From assembly GCF_004365635.1 (NCBI RefSeq), contig NZ_SOBH01000006.1, positions 1 to 51,944 of the forward strand: a DNA stretch of 51,944 nucleotides, read 5' to 3'. Positions 15,998 through 24,534 of the stretch are shown in pieces. Both the position numbers and the translations under genes were made by a program. Positions within the stretch are counted from its first letter, which is position 1, and every line of letters starts with the position of its first letter. The notes beneath the pieces are model-generated. The model worked only from the letters and a program-made list of their open reading frames with translations. It was not told the origin of the DNA and did no database searches. The stretch comes from Litoreibacter halocynthiae. Lineage in GTDB: Bacteria; Pseudomonadota; Alphaproteobacteria; Rhodobacterales; Rhodobacteraceae.

Positions 15998-16944
15998 CAC
16001 GCAGGATTATCGGTCAGGCCCTGATGGGCATTATTATCGCAGTTATGATTATCGTTCCGTTTTTTGTGCAGGATGAGCAATGGGTGAACCTTGTCAGCCT
16101 GATCCTGATCTGGGCCTTGTTCGCAATCGGCTTTGATCTGGTCTTCGGGGTGACAGGTATGCTGTCATTCGGCCATGCGGCGTTGTTCGGGGCAGGGGGT
16201 TATGCGCTCACAATCCTCACCCTCAGCTATGGCGTCGGTTTTATACCGGGCCTTTTTGCAGCGGCGATTGTCGGAGCGGTGCTGGCTTACCTGATGGGGC
16301 TTTTTGCGCTTCGGGTTTCGGGGCTTTTTTTTGCACTGCTGACACTGGCCCTGGCGCAGATGATGTACATCCTTGCGTCCAACAAGCTGCGCGCAATCAC
16401 CGGCGGATTGGACGGTATTCCAGGCGTGCCGCGGCCTGACTTGTTCGGGATCAATTTCTACGACAACCACAACTATTATGGGTTTATCGTGGCGGTTTTC
16501 CTGATCGGACTGGCGCTGATGGCATTGCTGCGTGGGTCGCCATTCGGGCGGGCATTGCGCGCGGTACAGGCGAACGACGTGCGCGCCGCGCAACTCGGAT
16601 ACAACGTCCATAGCTTGCGCCAATCGGCGTTTATCGTTTCGGGTGCGTATGCAGGTGTTGCAGGAGCCCTGCTGGCATCGTTGATCTTCTACATCTCTCC
16701 GCAAATGCTGCATTGGTCCACATCGGGCGACGTTTTGATCATGACCGTGCTGGGCGGCAAAGGCACATTGCTAGGTCCGATTCTTGGCGTGGCCTTGTTT
16801 GAATTACTGAAAGAAGAACTGAGCCAAATCACCCAATATTGGTACGGCATCCTTGGTCTGGTGTTCATTTTTGCCACCATCTTCCTACGCAACGGTATTG
16901 CCGGAATGTTCCAAGGTGATCAGGACGAAGGAGACATGCAATGA
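15994..16944 (+). CDS. branched-chain amino acid-type ABC permease LivM (system 1)
   Basis: Second permease subunit, 316 residues, LivM family. Recognisable stretches are FGVTGMLSFGHAALFGAGGYAL (about 49-70), GRALRAVQANDVRAAQLGYNV and TVLGGKGTLLGPILGVALFELL, the coupling region. It overlaps LivH and LivG by 4 bp on each side, so the genes are translationally coupled. It forms the membrane channel of importer 1 with LivH. Confidence 0.92.
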   Translation: MTRRIIGQALMGIIIAVMIIVPFFVQDEQWVNLVSLILIWALFAIGFDLVFGVTGMLSFGHAALFGAGGYALTILTLSYGVGFIPGLFAAAIVGAVLAYLMGLFALRVSGLFFALLTLALAQMMYILASNKLRAITGGLDGIPGVPRPDLFGINFYDNHNYYGFIVAVFLIGLALMALLRGSPFGRALRAVQANDVRAAQLGYNVHSLRQSAFIVSGAYAGVAGALLASLIFYISPQMLHWSTSGDVLIMTVLGGKGTLLGPILGVALFELLKEELSQITQYWYGILGLVFIFATIFLRNGIAGMFQGDQDEGDMQ

Positions 16945-17690
16945 CTGCCGGATCATTGAGTTGCAACGATATTCAGGTCTCCTTCAGCGGGTTGAAAGCT
17001 GTCAACGGTGTGACGTTCGACTTCCAGCCGGGTCAGCTTTACGGGATTATCGGACCTAACGGTGCGGGCAAGACCACGTTGATGAATGCGCTTTCGGGTC
17101 ATGCCAAGCTAAGCGGTGGTCAAGTGATGCTGGACGGGCGCGATGTAACGGGCCTGTCGGTGCATAAACGGACCCGCATCGGTCTGGGCCGCAGTTTCCA
17201 GATCACCAAGATCTTCGCCGGCATGTCGGTGCTTGAGAACCTTCAACTTGCTGCTTTTGCGCATCTGTACAGGTTGCAGCCCTTCTGGCTTCCGGCGGGC
17301 CGCTTTCCTGCAGTCAGGGAACGGGCCGAAAGCGTTCTCGAAGAGATCGGCCTGACGGTGATGGCGCACCGCCCCGCCGAAACCTTGTCTCACGGCGATC
17401 AACGCGCATTGGAAGTCGGGCTGGCATTGCTGAGCAACCCATCGGTCCTGTTGCTCGATGAACCATTGGCCGGTGTTGGACATGACCAGATCGGGCCTGC
17501 GATGGAGCTGATAAAACGGATCGTCAAGGGCCGCACCGTGCTGCTGATCGAACACAACATGGACGTTGTAATGCGGGTCTCCAGTGCTTTGGTCGTGATG
17601 GTTCAAGGGCAAATTCTGGCGTCTGGCAGCCCTGAAGAAATCCGCGCAAACGCCGAGGTGCGAGCGGCTTATCTGGGAGAAGAGGAATGA
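16941..17690 (+). CDS. ABC transporter ATPase LivG (system 1)
   Basis: ATPase of 249 residues. Walker A is GPNGAGKTT (about 39-47). The signature position reads LSHGDQRALEVGLAL instead of LSGGQ, a His replacing the first Gly, as often seen in LivG proteins. Walker B is VLLLDEPLAGVG, and the switch His is in LLIEHNMDVV. It powers importer 1 together with LivF. Its start overlaps the livM stop and its end overlaps livF. Confidence 0.92.
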   Translation: MTAGSLSCNDIQVSFSGLKAVNGVTFDFQPGQLYGIIGPNGAGKTTLMNALSGHAKLSGGQVMLDGRDVTGLSVHKRTRIGLGRSFQITKIFAGMSVLENLQLAAFAHLYRLQPFWLPAGRFPAVRERAESVLEEIGLTVMAHRPAETLSHGDQRALEVGLALLSNPSVLLLDEPLAGVGHDQIGPAMELIKRIVKGRTVLLIEHNMDVVMRVSSALVVMVQGQILASGSPEEIRANAEVRAAYLGEEE

Positions 17691-18388
17691 AGCTGCTTGC
17701 GTTGGAAAGCTGCAATGTCACTTATGGCAAGGCGCAGGCGTTGCATAGCGTGTCGATCGAAGTCGCACAGGGCGAAGTTGTTTCGCTGATCGGGCGCAAT
17801 GGCGCAGGCAAAAGCACCATTCTCAAGACGATCATCGGTTTAAAGCAACCGGTTTCAGGGCGCAGAGTCTGGAAAGGGGACGACGTTACCGCGCGACTCC
17901 CGAACCAACTGGGCCGTCTGGGCATTGGGTATGTCCCCGAAGACAGGCGCATTTTTGACAATCTGACAGTGCATGAAAACCTGCGCATCGCAACCGTCAT
18001 GGGACGCACTGGCGCATGGACCGAAACCCGGATTTTTGAAATGTTTCCGGTGCTGCTTGATCGCGCGTCACAGGCGGGAAACACGCTTTCGGGCGGCGAA
18101 CAGCAAATGCTGGCGATTTCGCGCGCGCTTTTGACTAATCCGGAACTGTTGCTGCTGGACGAACCGACTGAAGGCCTTGCCCCGCTGATCGTTGATGAAT
18201 TGGTCGATTCGATGCGGCGGATCAACGAAGAAGGTATGACGCTTTTGCTGGTTGAACAGAACCTGCGCGTGCCGATGAAATTGGCCCATCGACAGTACGT
18301 TGTCGACAACGGGACCGTCCAGTGGAGCGGCACGACAGCAGATTTGCTGGCCAACCGCGAAGAGATCGAAAAGCTCATCAGTGTATGA
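17687..18388 (+). CDS. ABC transporter ATPase LivF (system 1)
   Basis: ATPase of 233 residues with Walker A GRNGAGKST, signature LSGGEQQMLAISRAL, Walker B LLLLDEPTEGLAPLIV and the switch region LLVEQNLRVPMKLAH. It is the second ATPase of importer 1, overlapping the LivG gene by 4 bp. A 51-bp gap follows before the first acyl-CoA ligase, so transport and activation genes are likely on one transcript. Confidence 0.92.
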   Translation: MKLLALESCNVTYGKAQALHSVSIEVAQGEVVSLIGRNGAGKSTILKTIIGLKQPVSGRRVWKGDDVTARLPNQLGRLGIGYVPEDRRIFDNLTVHENLRIATVMGRTGAWTETRIFEMFPVLLDRASQAGNTLSGGEQQMLAISRALLTNPELLLLDEPTEGLAPLIVDELVDSMRRINEEGMTLLLVEQNLRVPMKLAHRQYVVDNGTVQWSGTTADLLANREEIEKLISV

Positions 18389-18439
18389 GTTCAGACTGGC
18401 AAGGCGGGAAAATCCCGGAAACCAAGATAGGAAACCGTT

Positions 18440-19990
18440 ATGCGTGTGATCGATTTCTTCGACAGGGGTGTCGCAATCAACCCTAACGTGATCGCTTTGG
18501 AAGATGCTAAAATCGGCCGGAGTTACGGCGAAGTTCAGGAACGCACATATCGTTTCGCCAATGCCATCACTGCCGAAGGGTACGGACGCGACAAGATGGC
18601 CGGCGTTTACAGCCCCAACTGCGTGAGCGGCCTTGAAGTTATGCTGGGCTTGTTTCGTGCCGGCACGATCTGGGTTCCCGTCAATGCCAAGAACGGCGTA
18701 GAAGAAAACGCGTATATCCTGGATCATAATGATGTGGAGATTCTGTTTTATCACAGCGATCTTGCACCGGCGCTGGAACAATTGCGTGAACTTTGCCCAA
18801 AGATACAAAAATTCATCTGTCTGGATAAACAAGACGGCGCGGCACCATGGCTGGAAGACTGGATGGCCGCGGCCCCTTCAACCGATCCCGATGTGCCGCT
18901 TGGCCCTGATGATCTTGTCGGAATTTTATCCTCTGGTGGGACAACGGGGCGGCCCAAGGGGATCATGCTGACGCAGTTGAACTGGACCACGCTAATCGCG
19001 AACTATTATGCCAGTTTTGATGCCGGACCTGACCCTGTGCATTTGCTGATCACGCCTATGACCCACGCGTCAGGGGTGCTTGCCATTGCGTTGATGGCCG
19101 CTGGTGCGCGCAGCGTCATCCTGCCGGGATTTGATGCCGCCAACGTTCTAGACACAATTGAAAGCGAGGGAGTGACCCATCTGTTCCTGCCGCCGACCGC
19201 CGTTTACATGCTGTTGTCGCAACCGGAAGTTGCGCAACGTAGCTTTCCGTCATTGCGGTTCTTTCTTTATGCCGCCGCACCTATGGCCATTGACAAGCTG
19301 CGCCAATGCCTGAAGATTTTTGGGCCGGTCATGGCGCAGTGTTTCGGACAAGCAGAATCGCCGATGTTCTGCGCGCTGCTGACGGCAGAGGATCACAATG
19401 TTATCGGAGATCCGGCCCGCGAACACCGGCTTGCAAGTTGCGGCAGGCCCGCACTTTTGACACCGATGGCGATCATGGATGATGACGGTAACATTATGCC
19501 GCGTGGTGAGCATGGTGAAATTGTTGTGCGCGGAAATCTGGTGATGAAGGGGTATTACAAAAACCCCGAAGCAACCGCAGAGGTTTCCCAGTTCGGTTGG
19601 CACCATACCGGCGACATCGGGTATCTGGATGACGAGGGTTACCTTTATATCGTGGACCGCAAGAAAGACATGATCATTTCGGGCGGCTTCAACGTTTATC
19701 CCTCGGAAGTCGAGCAGGTGATCTGGTCGCATCCTGCCGTGCAGGATTGCGCGGTGATCGGTGTGCCTGACGAAAAATGGGGTGAAGCGATCAAGGCGGT
19801 GATCGAACTCAAACCCGATGCAACGGTGGAACCCGAAGCAATCATTGCATTGTGCAAGGAAAACCTTGGCAGCGTAAAGGCCCCCAAAACGGTTGACTTC
19901 TGGGATGAACTGCCGCGCAGCCCCGTTGGGAAAGTGCGCAAAAAGGACATCAGGGATACGTTCTGGCAGGGGCAAGCGCGCAGAATTTAG
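18440..19990 (+). CDS. AMP-binding acyl-CoA ligase 1
   Basis: Class I adenylate-forming enzyme of 516 residues that would turn an imported carboxylate into its CoA thioester with ATP. The phosphate-binding loop is SSGGTTGRPKG (164-174). Further motifs are FGQAESP (adenine-binding), HHTGDIGYLDDEGYLYIVDRKKDMI (hinge region) and a C-terminal catalytic lysine in SPVGKVRKKD. No signal peptide. A ribosome site AGGAAA precedes the ATG. It forms a tandem with a second ligase 11 bp downstream. The substrate cannot be assigned from sequence; a branched or cyclic acid is suggested by the neighbours. Confidence 0.88.
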   Translation: MRVIDFFDRGVAINPNVIALEDAKIGRSYGEVQERTYRFANAITAEGYGRDKMAGVYSPNCVSGLEVMLGLFRAGTIWVPVNAKNGVEENAYILDHNDVEILFYHSDLAPALEQLRELCPKIQKFICLDKQDGAAPWLEDWMAAAPSTDPDVPLGPDDLVGILSSGGTTGRPKGIMLTQLNWTTLIANYYASFDAGPDPVHLLITPMTHASGVLAIALMAAGARSVILPGFDAANVLDTIESEGVTHLFLPPTAVYMLLSQPEVAQRSFPSLRFFLYAAAPMAIDKLRQCLKIFGPVMAQCFGQAESPMFCALLTAEDHNVIGDPAREHRLASCGRPALLTPMAIMDDDGNIMPRGEHGEIVVRGNLVMKGYYKNPEATAEVSQFGWHHTGDIGYLDDEGYLYIVDRKKDMIISGGFNVYPSEVEQVIWSHPAVQDCAVIGVPDEKWGEAIKAVIELKPDATVEPEAIIALCKENLGSVKAPKTVDFWDELPRSPVGKVRKKDIRDTFWQGQARRI

Positions 19991-20001
19991 GGAGCAGAAT
20001 T

Positions 20002-21510
20002 ATGAACATCGCGTACATTTTGACACAGTCCGCGCGCGCCTATTGCGATCGACCTGCCGTCTGCTTGGGGTTGTCGACGTTCAGCACCTACTCCCAATTA
20101 CAGGACCGCAGCGCGGCCTTGGCCGCTGCGCTGAAACAGCGCAATCTGGTAAAAGGTGACCGTGTTCTGATCTTCATGGGCAACCGGCCCGAATATATCG
20201 AGATCCTGTTTGCCATCTGGACTGCCGGATGTGTTGCCGTTCCGTTGAATGCCAAACTGCACCCTAACGAAGTGACCTATATCCATGCTAACTGTGATGC
20301 CGCACTTGCCTTTACCGACCGGCCGGAAGACGTCGAAGGGTTTTCAGCAGTCATTGCGGTCGGTGGACCGGAATATAATGCGGCGTTACAAGCGTCAGCG
20401 GATTTGCAGCCTGCACACGCTGCGCAAACCGATCCGGCATGGATTTTTTATACCAGCGGCACGACGGGCCGCCCGAAAGGGGCGATACTGACCCACCGCA
20501 ACCTCTGGACCATGACCACGAGTTTTCTGGCCGATATGTGTCCGGTTACGGAAATGTCGGCGGCGCTGCATCCGGCACCGCTGTCTCATGCGGCAGGGCT
20601 GTTTATGCTACCGTTTGCGCAGCGGGGCGCGGCGAATGTTGTGCCGCAAAGCGGTGGATTCGATCCGCATGAAATCGTGACGTTGCTGCATGAATATCCC
20701 CATTCATCTTTTTTTGTCGCACCCACGATGCTGACGCGTCTGACGGCCTGTCCTGCGCTTGACACGGCGGCCATCGAAAACCTTGATCTGTTGTTCTGCG
20801 GCGGTGCGCCGATTTATGTCGCAGACCTGCGCCGGGCGATGGCGCTGTTGGGCAACCGCATCTGGATCGGATACGGACAAGGCGAGGCACCATGTACGAT
20901 CACCTATCTACCACCGCATATATTGAGCTGGGAAATTCCGGATAGTTGGCTGGGATCCGTCGGCATTCCACGCACCGGCGTCACGGTCTGTGTGGTGGAT
21001 GAAACAGGCACACAATGCCCCCCAGATGTCGCGGGCGAAGTGATCGTCAGTGGCGATGTGGTGATGGCGGGATACTGGGGCAATGAAACGGCAACGGCGT
21101 CAGCCTTGCGGGACGGCTGGCTCCATACCGGCGACATTGGCAGCGTGGACGCCCACGGTTTCCTGACGCTCAAGGACCGGTCCAAGGACGTGATCATTTC
21201 TGGCGGGTCAAATATTTATCCGCGCGAGGTCGAAGAGGTGCTGCTGCGTCATTCCGGCGTGGTCGAAACTAATGTTGTTGGCCGCGAGGAGGCCGAATGG
21301 GGCGAGGAAGTCATCGCGTTTGTCGTGGCAGAGCCGGGCGTGACCGCACAGGCGCTGGACCGTTTTTGTCTGGATAACATAGCGCGGTTCAAGCGACCCA
21401 AGGCCTATTGCTTTGTTCTCGAACTGCCCAAAAGCAGCTACGGCAAAATACTTAAGACAGAGTTGCGCCAGATGCTGACCGACCCCGATACACAATTCGA
21501 AAAACCATAA
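20002..21510 (+). CDS. AMP-binding acyl-CoA ligase 2
   Basis: Second adenylate-forming acyl-CoA ligase, 502 residues. The P-loop YTSGTTGRPKG is at 150-160. YGQGEAP replaces the common YGxTE motif, LHTGDIGSVDAHGFLTLKDRSKD is the hinge, and the catalytic lysine lies in SSYGKILKTEL. It is clearly a paralogue of the preceding gene but diverged, so the two probably act on different intermediates, for example the starting acid and a shortened acid. GGAG upstream of the ATG supports the start at 20002. Confidence 0.87.
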   Translation: MNIAYILTQSARAYCDRPAVCLGLSTFSTYSQLQDRSAALAAALKQRNLVKGDRVLIFMGNRPEYIEILFAIWTAGCVAVPLNAKLHPNEVTYIHANCDAALAFTDRPEDVEGFSAVIAVGGPEYNAALQASADLQPAHAAQTDPAWIFYTSGTTGRPKGAILTHRNLWTMTTSFLADMCPVTEMSAALHPAPLSHAAGLFMLPFAQRGAANVVPQSGGFDPHEIVTLLHEYPHSSFFVAPTMLTRLTACPALDTAAIENLDLLFCGGAPIYVADLRRAMALLGNRIWIGYGQGEAPCTITYLPPHILSWEIPDSWLGSVGIPRTGVTVCVVDETGTQCPPDVAGEVIVSGDVVMAGYWGNETATASALRDGWLHTGDIGSVDAHGFLTLKDRSKDVIISGGSNIYPREVEEVLLRHSGVVETNVVGREEAEWGEEVIAFVVAEPGVTAQALDRFCLDNIARFKRPKAYCFVLELPKSSYGKILKTELRQMLTDPDTQFEKP

Positions 21511-21525
21511 AAAAGGAGACCCAAA

Positions 21526-22710
21526 ATGACTGCCATTATTGCCGGTGTCGGCATGATCCCTTTTGCAAAACCGGGCGCATCGGCACCTTACGACGAGATG
21601 GGCGAGGTGGCGATCCGTCTTGCACTGGATGACGCCGGTATCGCGTTCGAAGACGTGCAACAGGCCTATGCCAGCTATGTTTACGGCGACAGCACAAGCG
21701 GGCAGCGTGTGATTTACCGCGTGGGCATGACGGGCATCCCGATTATCAACGTGAACAACAATTGTTCGAGCGGTTCAACAGCGCTTTTCCTCGCACGGCA
21801 GGCTGTCGAAAGCGGTGTGGCAGAATGTGTGCTGGCGGTGGGTTTTGAACAGATGGCCCCCGGTGCGTTGGGTGTTGTCTTTCCCGATCGCCCGTCACCG
21901 CTGGCGGAATTTGATGCCGCCACGGACCGGCTGATAGGGGACGTCGATCTGCCGATGACGCTTCGGTATTTCGGCGGTGCGGGCAAGGCGCATATGGAAC
22001 GATTTGGTACGAAGATGGAGACATTCGCCAAAATTCGGGCCAAGGCTAGCCGCCATGCCGCGAACAACCCACTCTCGGTTTTCCGCAAGGAGATGACCAC
22101 GCAGGATGTAATGGGTGCGCAGGTGATCTGGCCCGGTGTAATGACACGGCCAATGGCTTGTCCGCCCACCTGCGGCGCTGCGGCGGCGCTTGTGGTGTCC
22201 AAAGGGTTCGCTGAAAAAATGGGCCTTGATACAACTGTACAAATCCGCGCGCAGGCAATGACAACGGATAAACTGCTGGACCCTGAAACCGGCGACATGA
22301 TCGAAGTGGTTGGCGCCAGGCTGAGCCGTGATGCCGCGCGCATGGTCTATGAAAAGGCGGGCGTGGGTCCTGACGATATCGACGTGATCGAATTGCATGA
22401 CTGTTTCGCGCAGAACGAATTGATTTCCTACGAGGCCCTGGGGCTATGTGCCGAAGGTGATGGCGAAAAGTTGGTCGATGATGGCGACAACACCTTTGGC
22501 GGGAAATACGTCACGAACCCGTCTGGTGGTCTGCTGTCAAAGGGGCATCCACTGGGTGCTACGGGGCTGGCACAGTGTTTTGAGTTGACCAACCAACTGC
22601 GTGGAAAGGCAGAGAACCGGCAGGTCGATAATGCGCGGCTTGCCCTCCAGCATAACGTTGGGCTGGGCGGTGCGGCGGTTGTTACACTTTATGAAAGGAT
22701 TACAGCATGA
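21526..22710 (+). CDS. SCP-x-type thiolase / acetyl-CoA acyltransferase 1
   Basis: Thiolase-family protein of 394 residues resembling the thiolase domain of sterol carrier protein x (often annotated lipid-transfer protein). The nucleophile is Cys80 in NNCSSGST, His291 is in ELHDCFAQNE, and His341 is in SKGHPLGATG; all three expected catalytic elements are present. It would cleave 3-ketoacyl-CoA in the last step of beta-oxidation. SCP-x thiolases accept alpha-methyl-branched and sterol side-chain substrates, which fits the racemase encoded downstream. No SCP2 domain and no adjacent DUF35 partner are seen. AAAGGAG precedes the start; the end overlaps the SDR gene by 4 bp. Confidence 0.88.
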   Translation: MTAIIAGVGMIPFAKPGASAPYDEMGEVAIRLALDDAGIAFEDVQQAYASYVYGDSTSGQRVIYRVGMTGIPIINVNNNCSSGSTALFLARQAVESGVAECVLAVGFEQMAPGALGVVFPDRPSPLAEFDAATDRLIGDVDLPMTLRYFGGAGKAHMERFGTKMETFAKIRAKASRHAANNPLSVFRKEMTTQDVMGAQVIWPGVMTRPMACPPTCGAAAALVVSKGFAEKMGLDTTVQIRAQAMTTDKLLDPETGDMIEVVGARLSRDAARMVYEKAGVGPDDIDVIELHDCFAQNELISYEALGLCAEGDGEKLVDDGDNTFGGKYVTNPSGGLLSKGHPLGATGLAQCFELTNQLRGKAENRQVDNARLALQHNVGLGGAAVVTLYERITA

Positions 22711-23522
22711 CAAAACCACCAATGAGAGATCGTGACGATTTCGGCGTGGCACTTGTCACCGGTGCAGGTTCTGGCATCGGACAGGGGATTGCTTTGCGGC
22801 TGGCGGAGTTGGGCGCGAGGGTTGTTGTCACTGATATTGCCGAAACAGGCATAGCCGATACGGTCAAGCAGATCGAAGCGGCAGGTGGTACAGCGCTTGG
22901 GCAAAAGCTTGATGTGTCGGATCCGGCATCGGTGAATGCGGCATTTGACGAGACGGAACGCTGGGACAAATGCGTGGATGTGCTGGTGAACAATGCGGGT
23001 ATCGTCGGGATTAATCCGTTCCTCGATTTTCCTTTGGAAGACTGGAACCGCGTTATGGCTATCAACCTGACAGGCAGCATGTTGTGCGCGCAACTTGCTG
23101 CGCGTGAAATGGTTCGTCAGCGATATGGCAGGATCATCAATATCACGTCGGTCAGCGGCATCCGCGCAGGGGTCGGGCGCACGGCTTACGGCACGTCCAA
23201 GGCGGCCTTGGTGGGGCTGACACGCCAGATTGCGCTTGAAGTTGCGGCGCATGGCGTCACGGCAAACGCGATTGCACCGGGCGCCATTACAACTCCGCTC
23301 ACCGAAAGCACCTATACCGAAGAAACGGTTGCGCGCCTGTTGCCGATGATTCCGGCGGGTTACATGGCCGACCCTGCGGATATCGCGGCGGCAGTTGCCT
23401 ATCTGGGCTCGCCTGATGCGCGATATGTGAACGGTGAAACACTGGTCGTTGATGGTGGATATGTCTGTGGCGGCATGATGCAGACTGGCTCGCTGGATCT
23501 GGGCACAAAAAGTTCGTCCTGA
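22707..23522 (+). CDS. short-chain dehydrogenase/reductase 1
   Basis: SDR of 271 residues with the nucleotide-binding motif TGAGSGIG (about 18-25), NNAG (91-94 region), the catalytic Ser in NITSVSG and the catalytic pair in AYGTSKAAL. VTD after beta-2 (VVVTDIAE) has an acidic residue, so NAD is the likely cofactor. It probably oxidises a hydroxyl group of an intermediate. It is the last gene of the first operon, translationally coupled to the thiolase. Exact substrate unknown. Confidence 0.88.
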   Translation: MTKPPMRDRDDFGVALVTGAGSGIGQGIALRLAELGARVVVTDIAETGIADTVKQIEAAGGTALGQKLDVSDPASVNAAFDETERWDKCVDVLVNNAGIVGINPFLDFPLEDWNRVMAINLTGSMLCAQLAAREMVRQRYGRIINITSVSGIRAGVGRTAYGTSKAALVGLTRQIALEVAAHGVTANAIAPGAITTPLTESTYTEETVARLLPMIPAGYMADPADIAAAVAYLGSPDARYVNGETLVVDGGYVCGGMMQTGSLDLGTKSSS

Positions 23523-23700
23523 ACACAAGGTGTCGCGCGGCGAGGCATTTTTTCATGTCGCGCGCATCATCGGGGAACGCACTATCTTGATGTCGCCGGA
23601 TTGCTGATTCTCCGATCAAATCGGACGGGAGAAACCGACAACCTACAAGCCTATGTAACCTAACGTAAATTAGTTCTTGATTTGATTATATATTTTTGAT

Positions 23701-23718
23701 TACTTACTGGTAAGTAAA
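23701..23718. promoter_or_regulatory. palindromic operator TTACTTAC-TG-GTAAGTAA
   Basis: Perfect eight-base inverted repeat with a two-base centre, 16 bp before the hydratase start and just after an A/T-rich promoter-like stretch (TTGATT, TATATT at about 23678-23696). The shape is typical of TetR-family operators, and the only TetR gene in the window closes this operon. Confidence 0.7.
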
Positions 23719-23733
23719 TAGAAAGACGCACGC

Positions 23734-24522
23734 ATGACTCAAGCGAATGTACTGGTCGAATACCGTGGTCCGGTTGCGTGGCTGACGTTGAACAGGGCCA
23801 ACAGTCTTAATGCACTTTCTGTCGACCTCATTGGGGAACTGCGCGCCGCGATAAGAGAGATCGCTGTGGCAAAACAGGTGCGCGCAATTGTGCTGACGGC
23901 TGCGGGGCGTGCGTTTTGCGCCGGTGCCAATCTGAAGGAAGTCCTCGCTGGTCTGGATGATGCCGATACGCAAAAGGGTGATTTTCTTGACGCTATCGGC
24001 GCGACGTTTCAAGCGCTGCGTGATTTGCCGAAACCGGTGATCGGCGGGCTGAATGGCATTACCGTTGCGGGCGGGCTGGAACTCGCGATGTGTTGCGATG
24101 TGCTGATTGCGGGCGAGAGCGCCAGAATTGGCGATGCTCATTCGAATTTTGGTGTGTTCCCTGGCGCAGGCGGCGCTGCTGTCTTGCCGTGCCGGATCGG
24201 ACTCGCAAACGCGAAATACCTCTTGTTTTCGGGCCAAAGTCTACCAGCGCGCGAATTGATGCGCATGGGGCTGGTGCAGGAAGTGGTTGGTGATGACGCG
24301 CTTGAAGCGCGGCTGCACGAGTTCAGCCAGTTGCTGGCGACCAAAAGCCCGCTGGTCCTGTCGCAGATGAAGCGGGTAGCCAATGCATCCATCGAAATGA
24401 CGCAGGTGGAGGCGCTGAAACAGGAACTTGCCGTGCTGCGCGAACATCTGAAATCCAACGATGCGGCCGAAGGACTTGCCGCATTCGGTGAAAAACGAAA
24501 GCCGGTTTTCACCGGCACATGA
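23734..24522 (+). CDS. enoyl-CoA hydratase/isomerase family protein
   Basis: Crotonase-fold protein of 262 residues. The oxyanion-hole segments GRAFCAGANLKEV and GGLELAMCCDV are clear, and the first catalytic Glu is kept (GLELA). At the position of the second catalytic Glu (GxPE in classical hydratases) the sequence is GDAHSNFG, so that Glu is replaced. It may therefore be a hydratase variant or another crotonase such as an isomerase or a ring-acting hydrolase. It is the first gene of the second operon, behind the palindrome at 23701, followed closely by a thiolase and a dehydrogenase. Confidence 0.85.
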   Translation: MTQANVLVEYRGPVAWLTLNRANSLNALSVDLIGELRAAIREIAVAKQVRAIVLTAAGRAFCAGANLKEVLAGLDDADTQKGDFLDAIGATFQALRDLPKPVIGGLNGITVAGGLELAMCCDVLIAGESARIGDAHSNFGVFPGAGGAAVLPCRIGLANAKYLLFSGQSLPARELMRMGLVQEVVGDDALEARLHEFSQLLATKSPLVLSQMKRVANASIEMTQVEALKQELAVLREHLKSNDAAEGLAAFGEKRKPVFTGT

Positions 24523-24534
24523 GCGGAGATTGAA

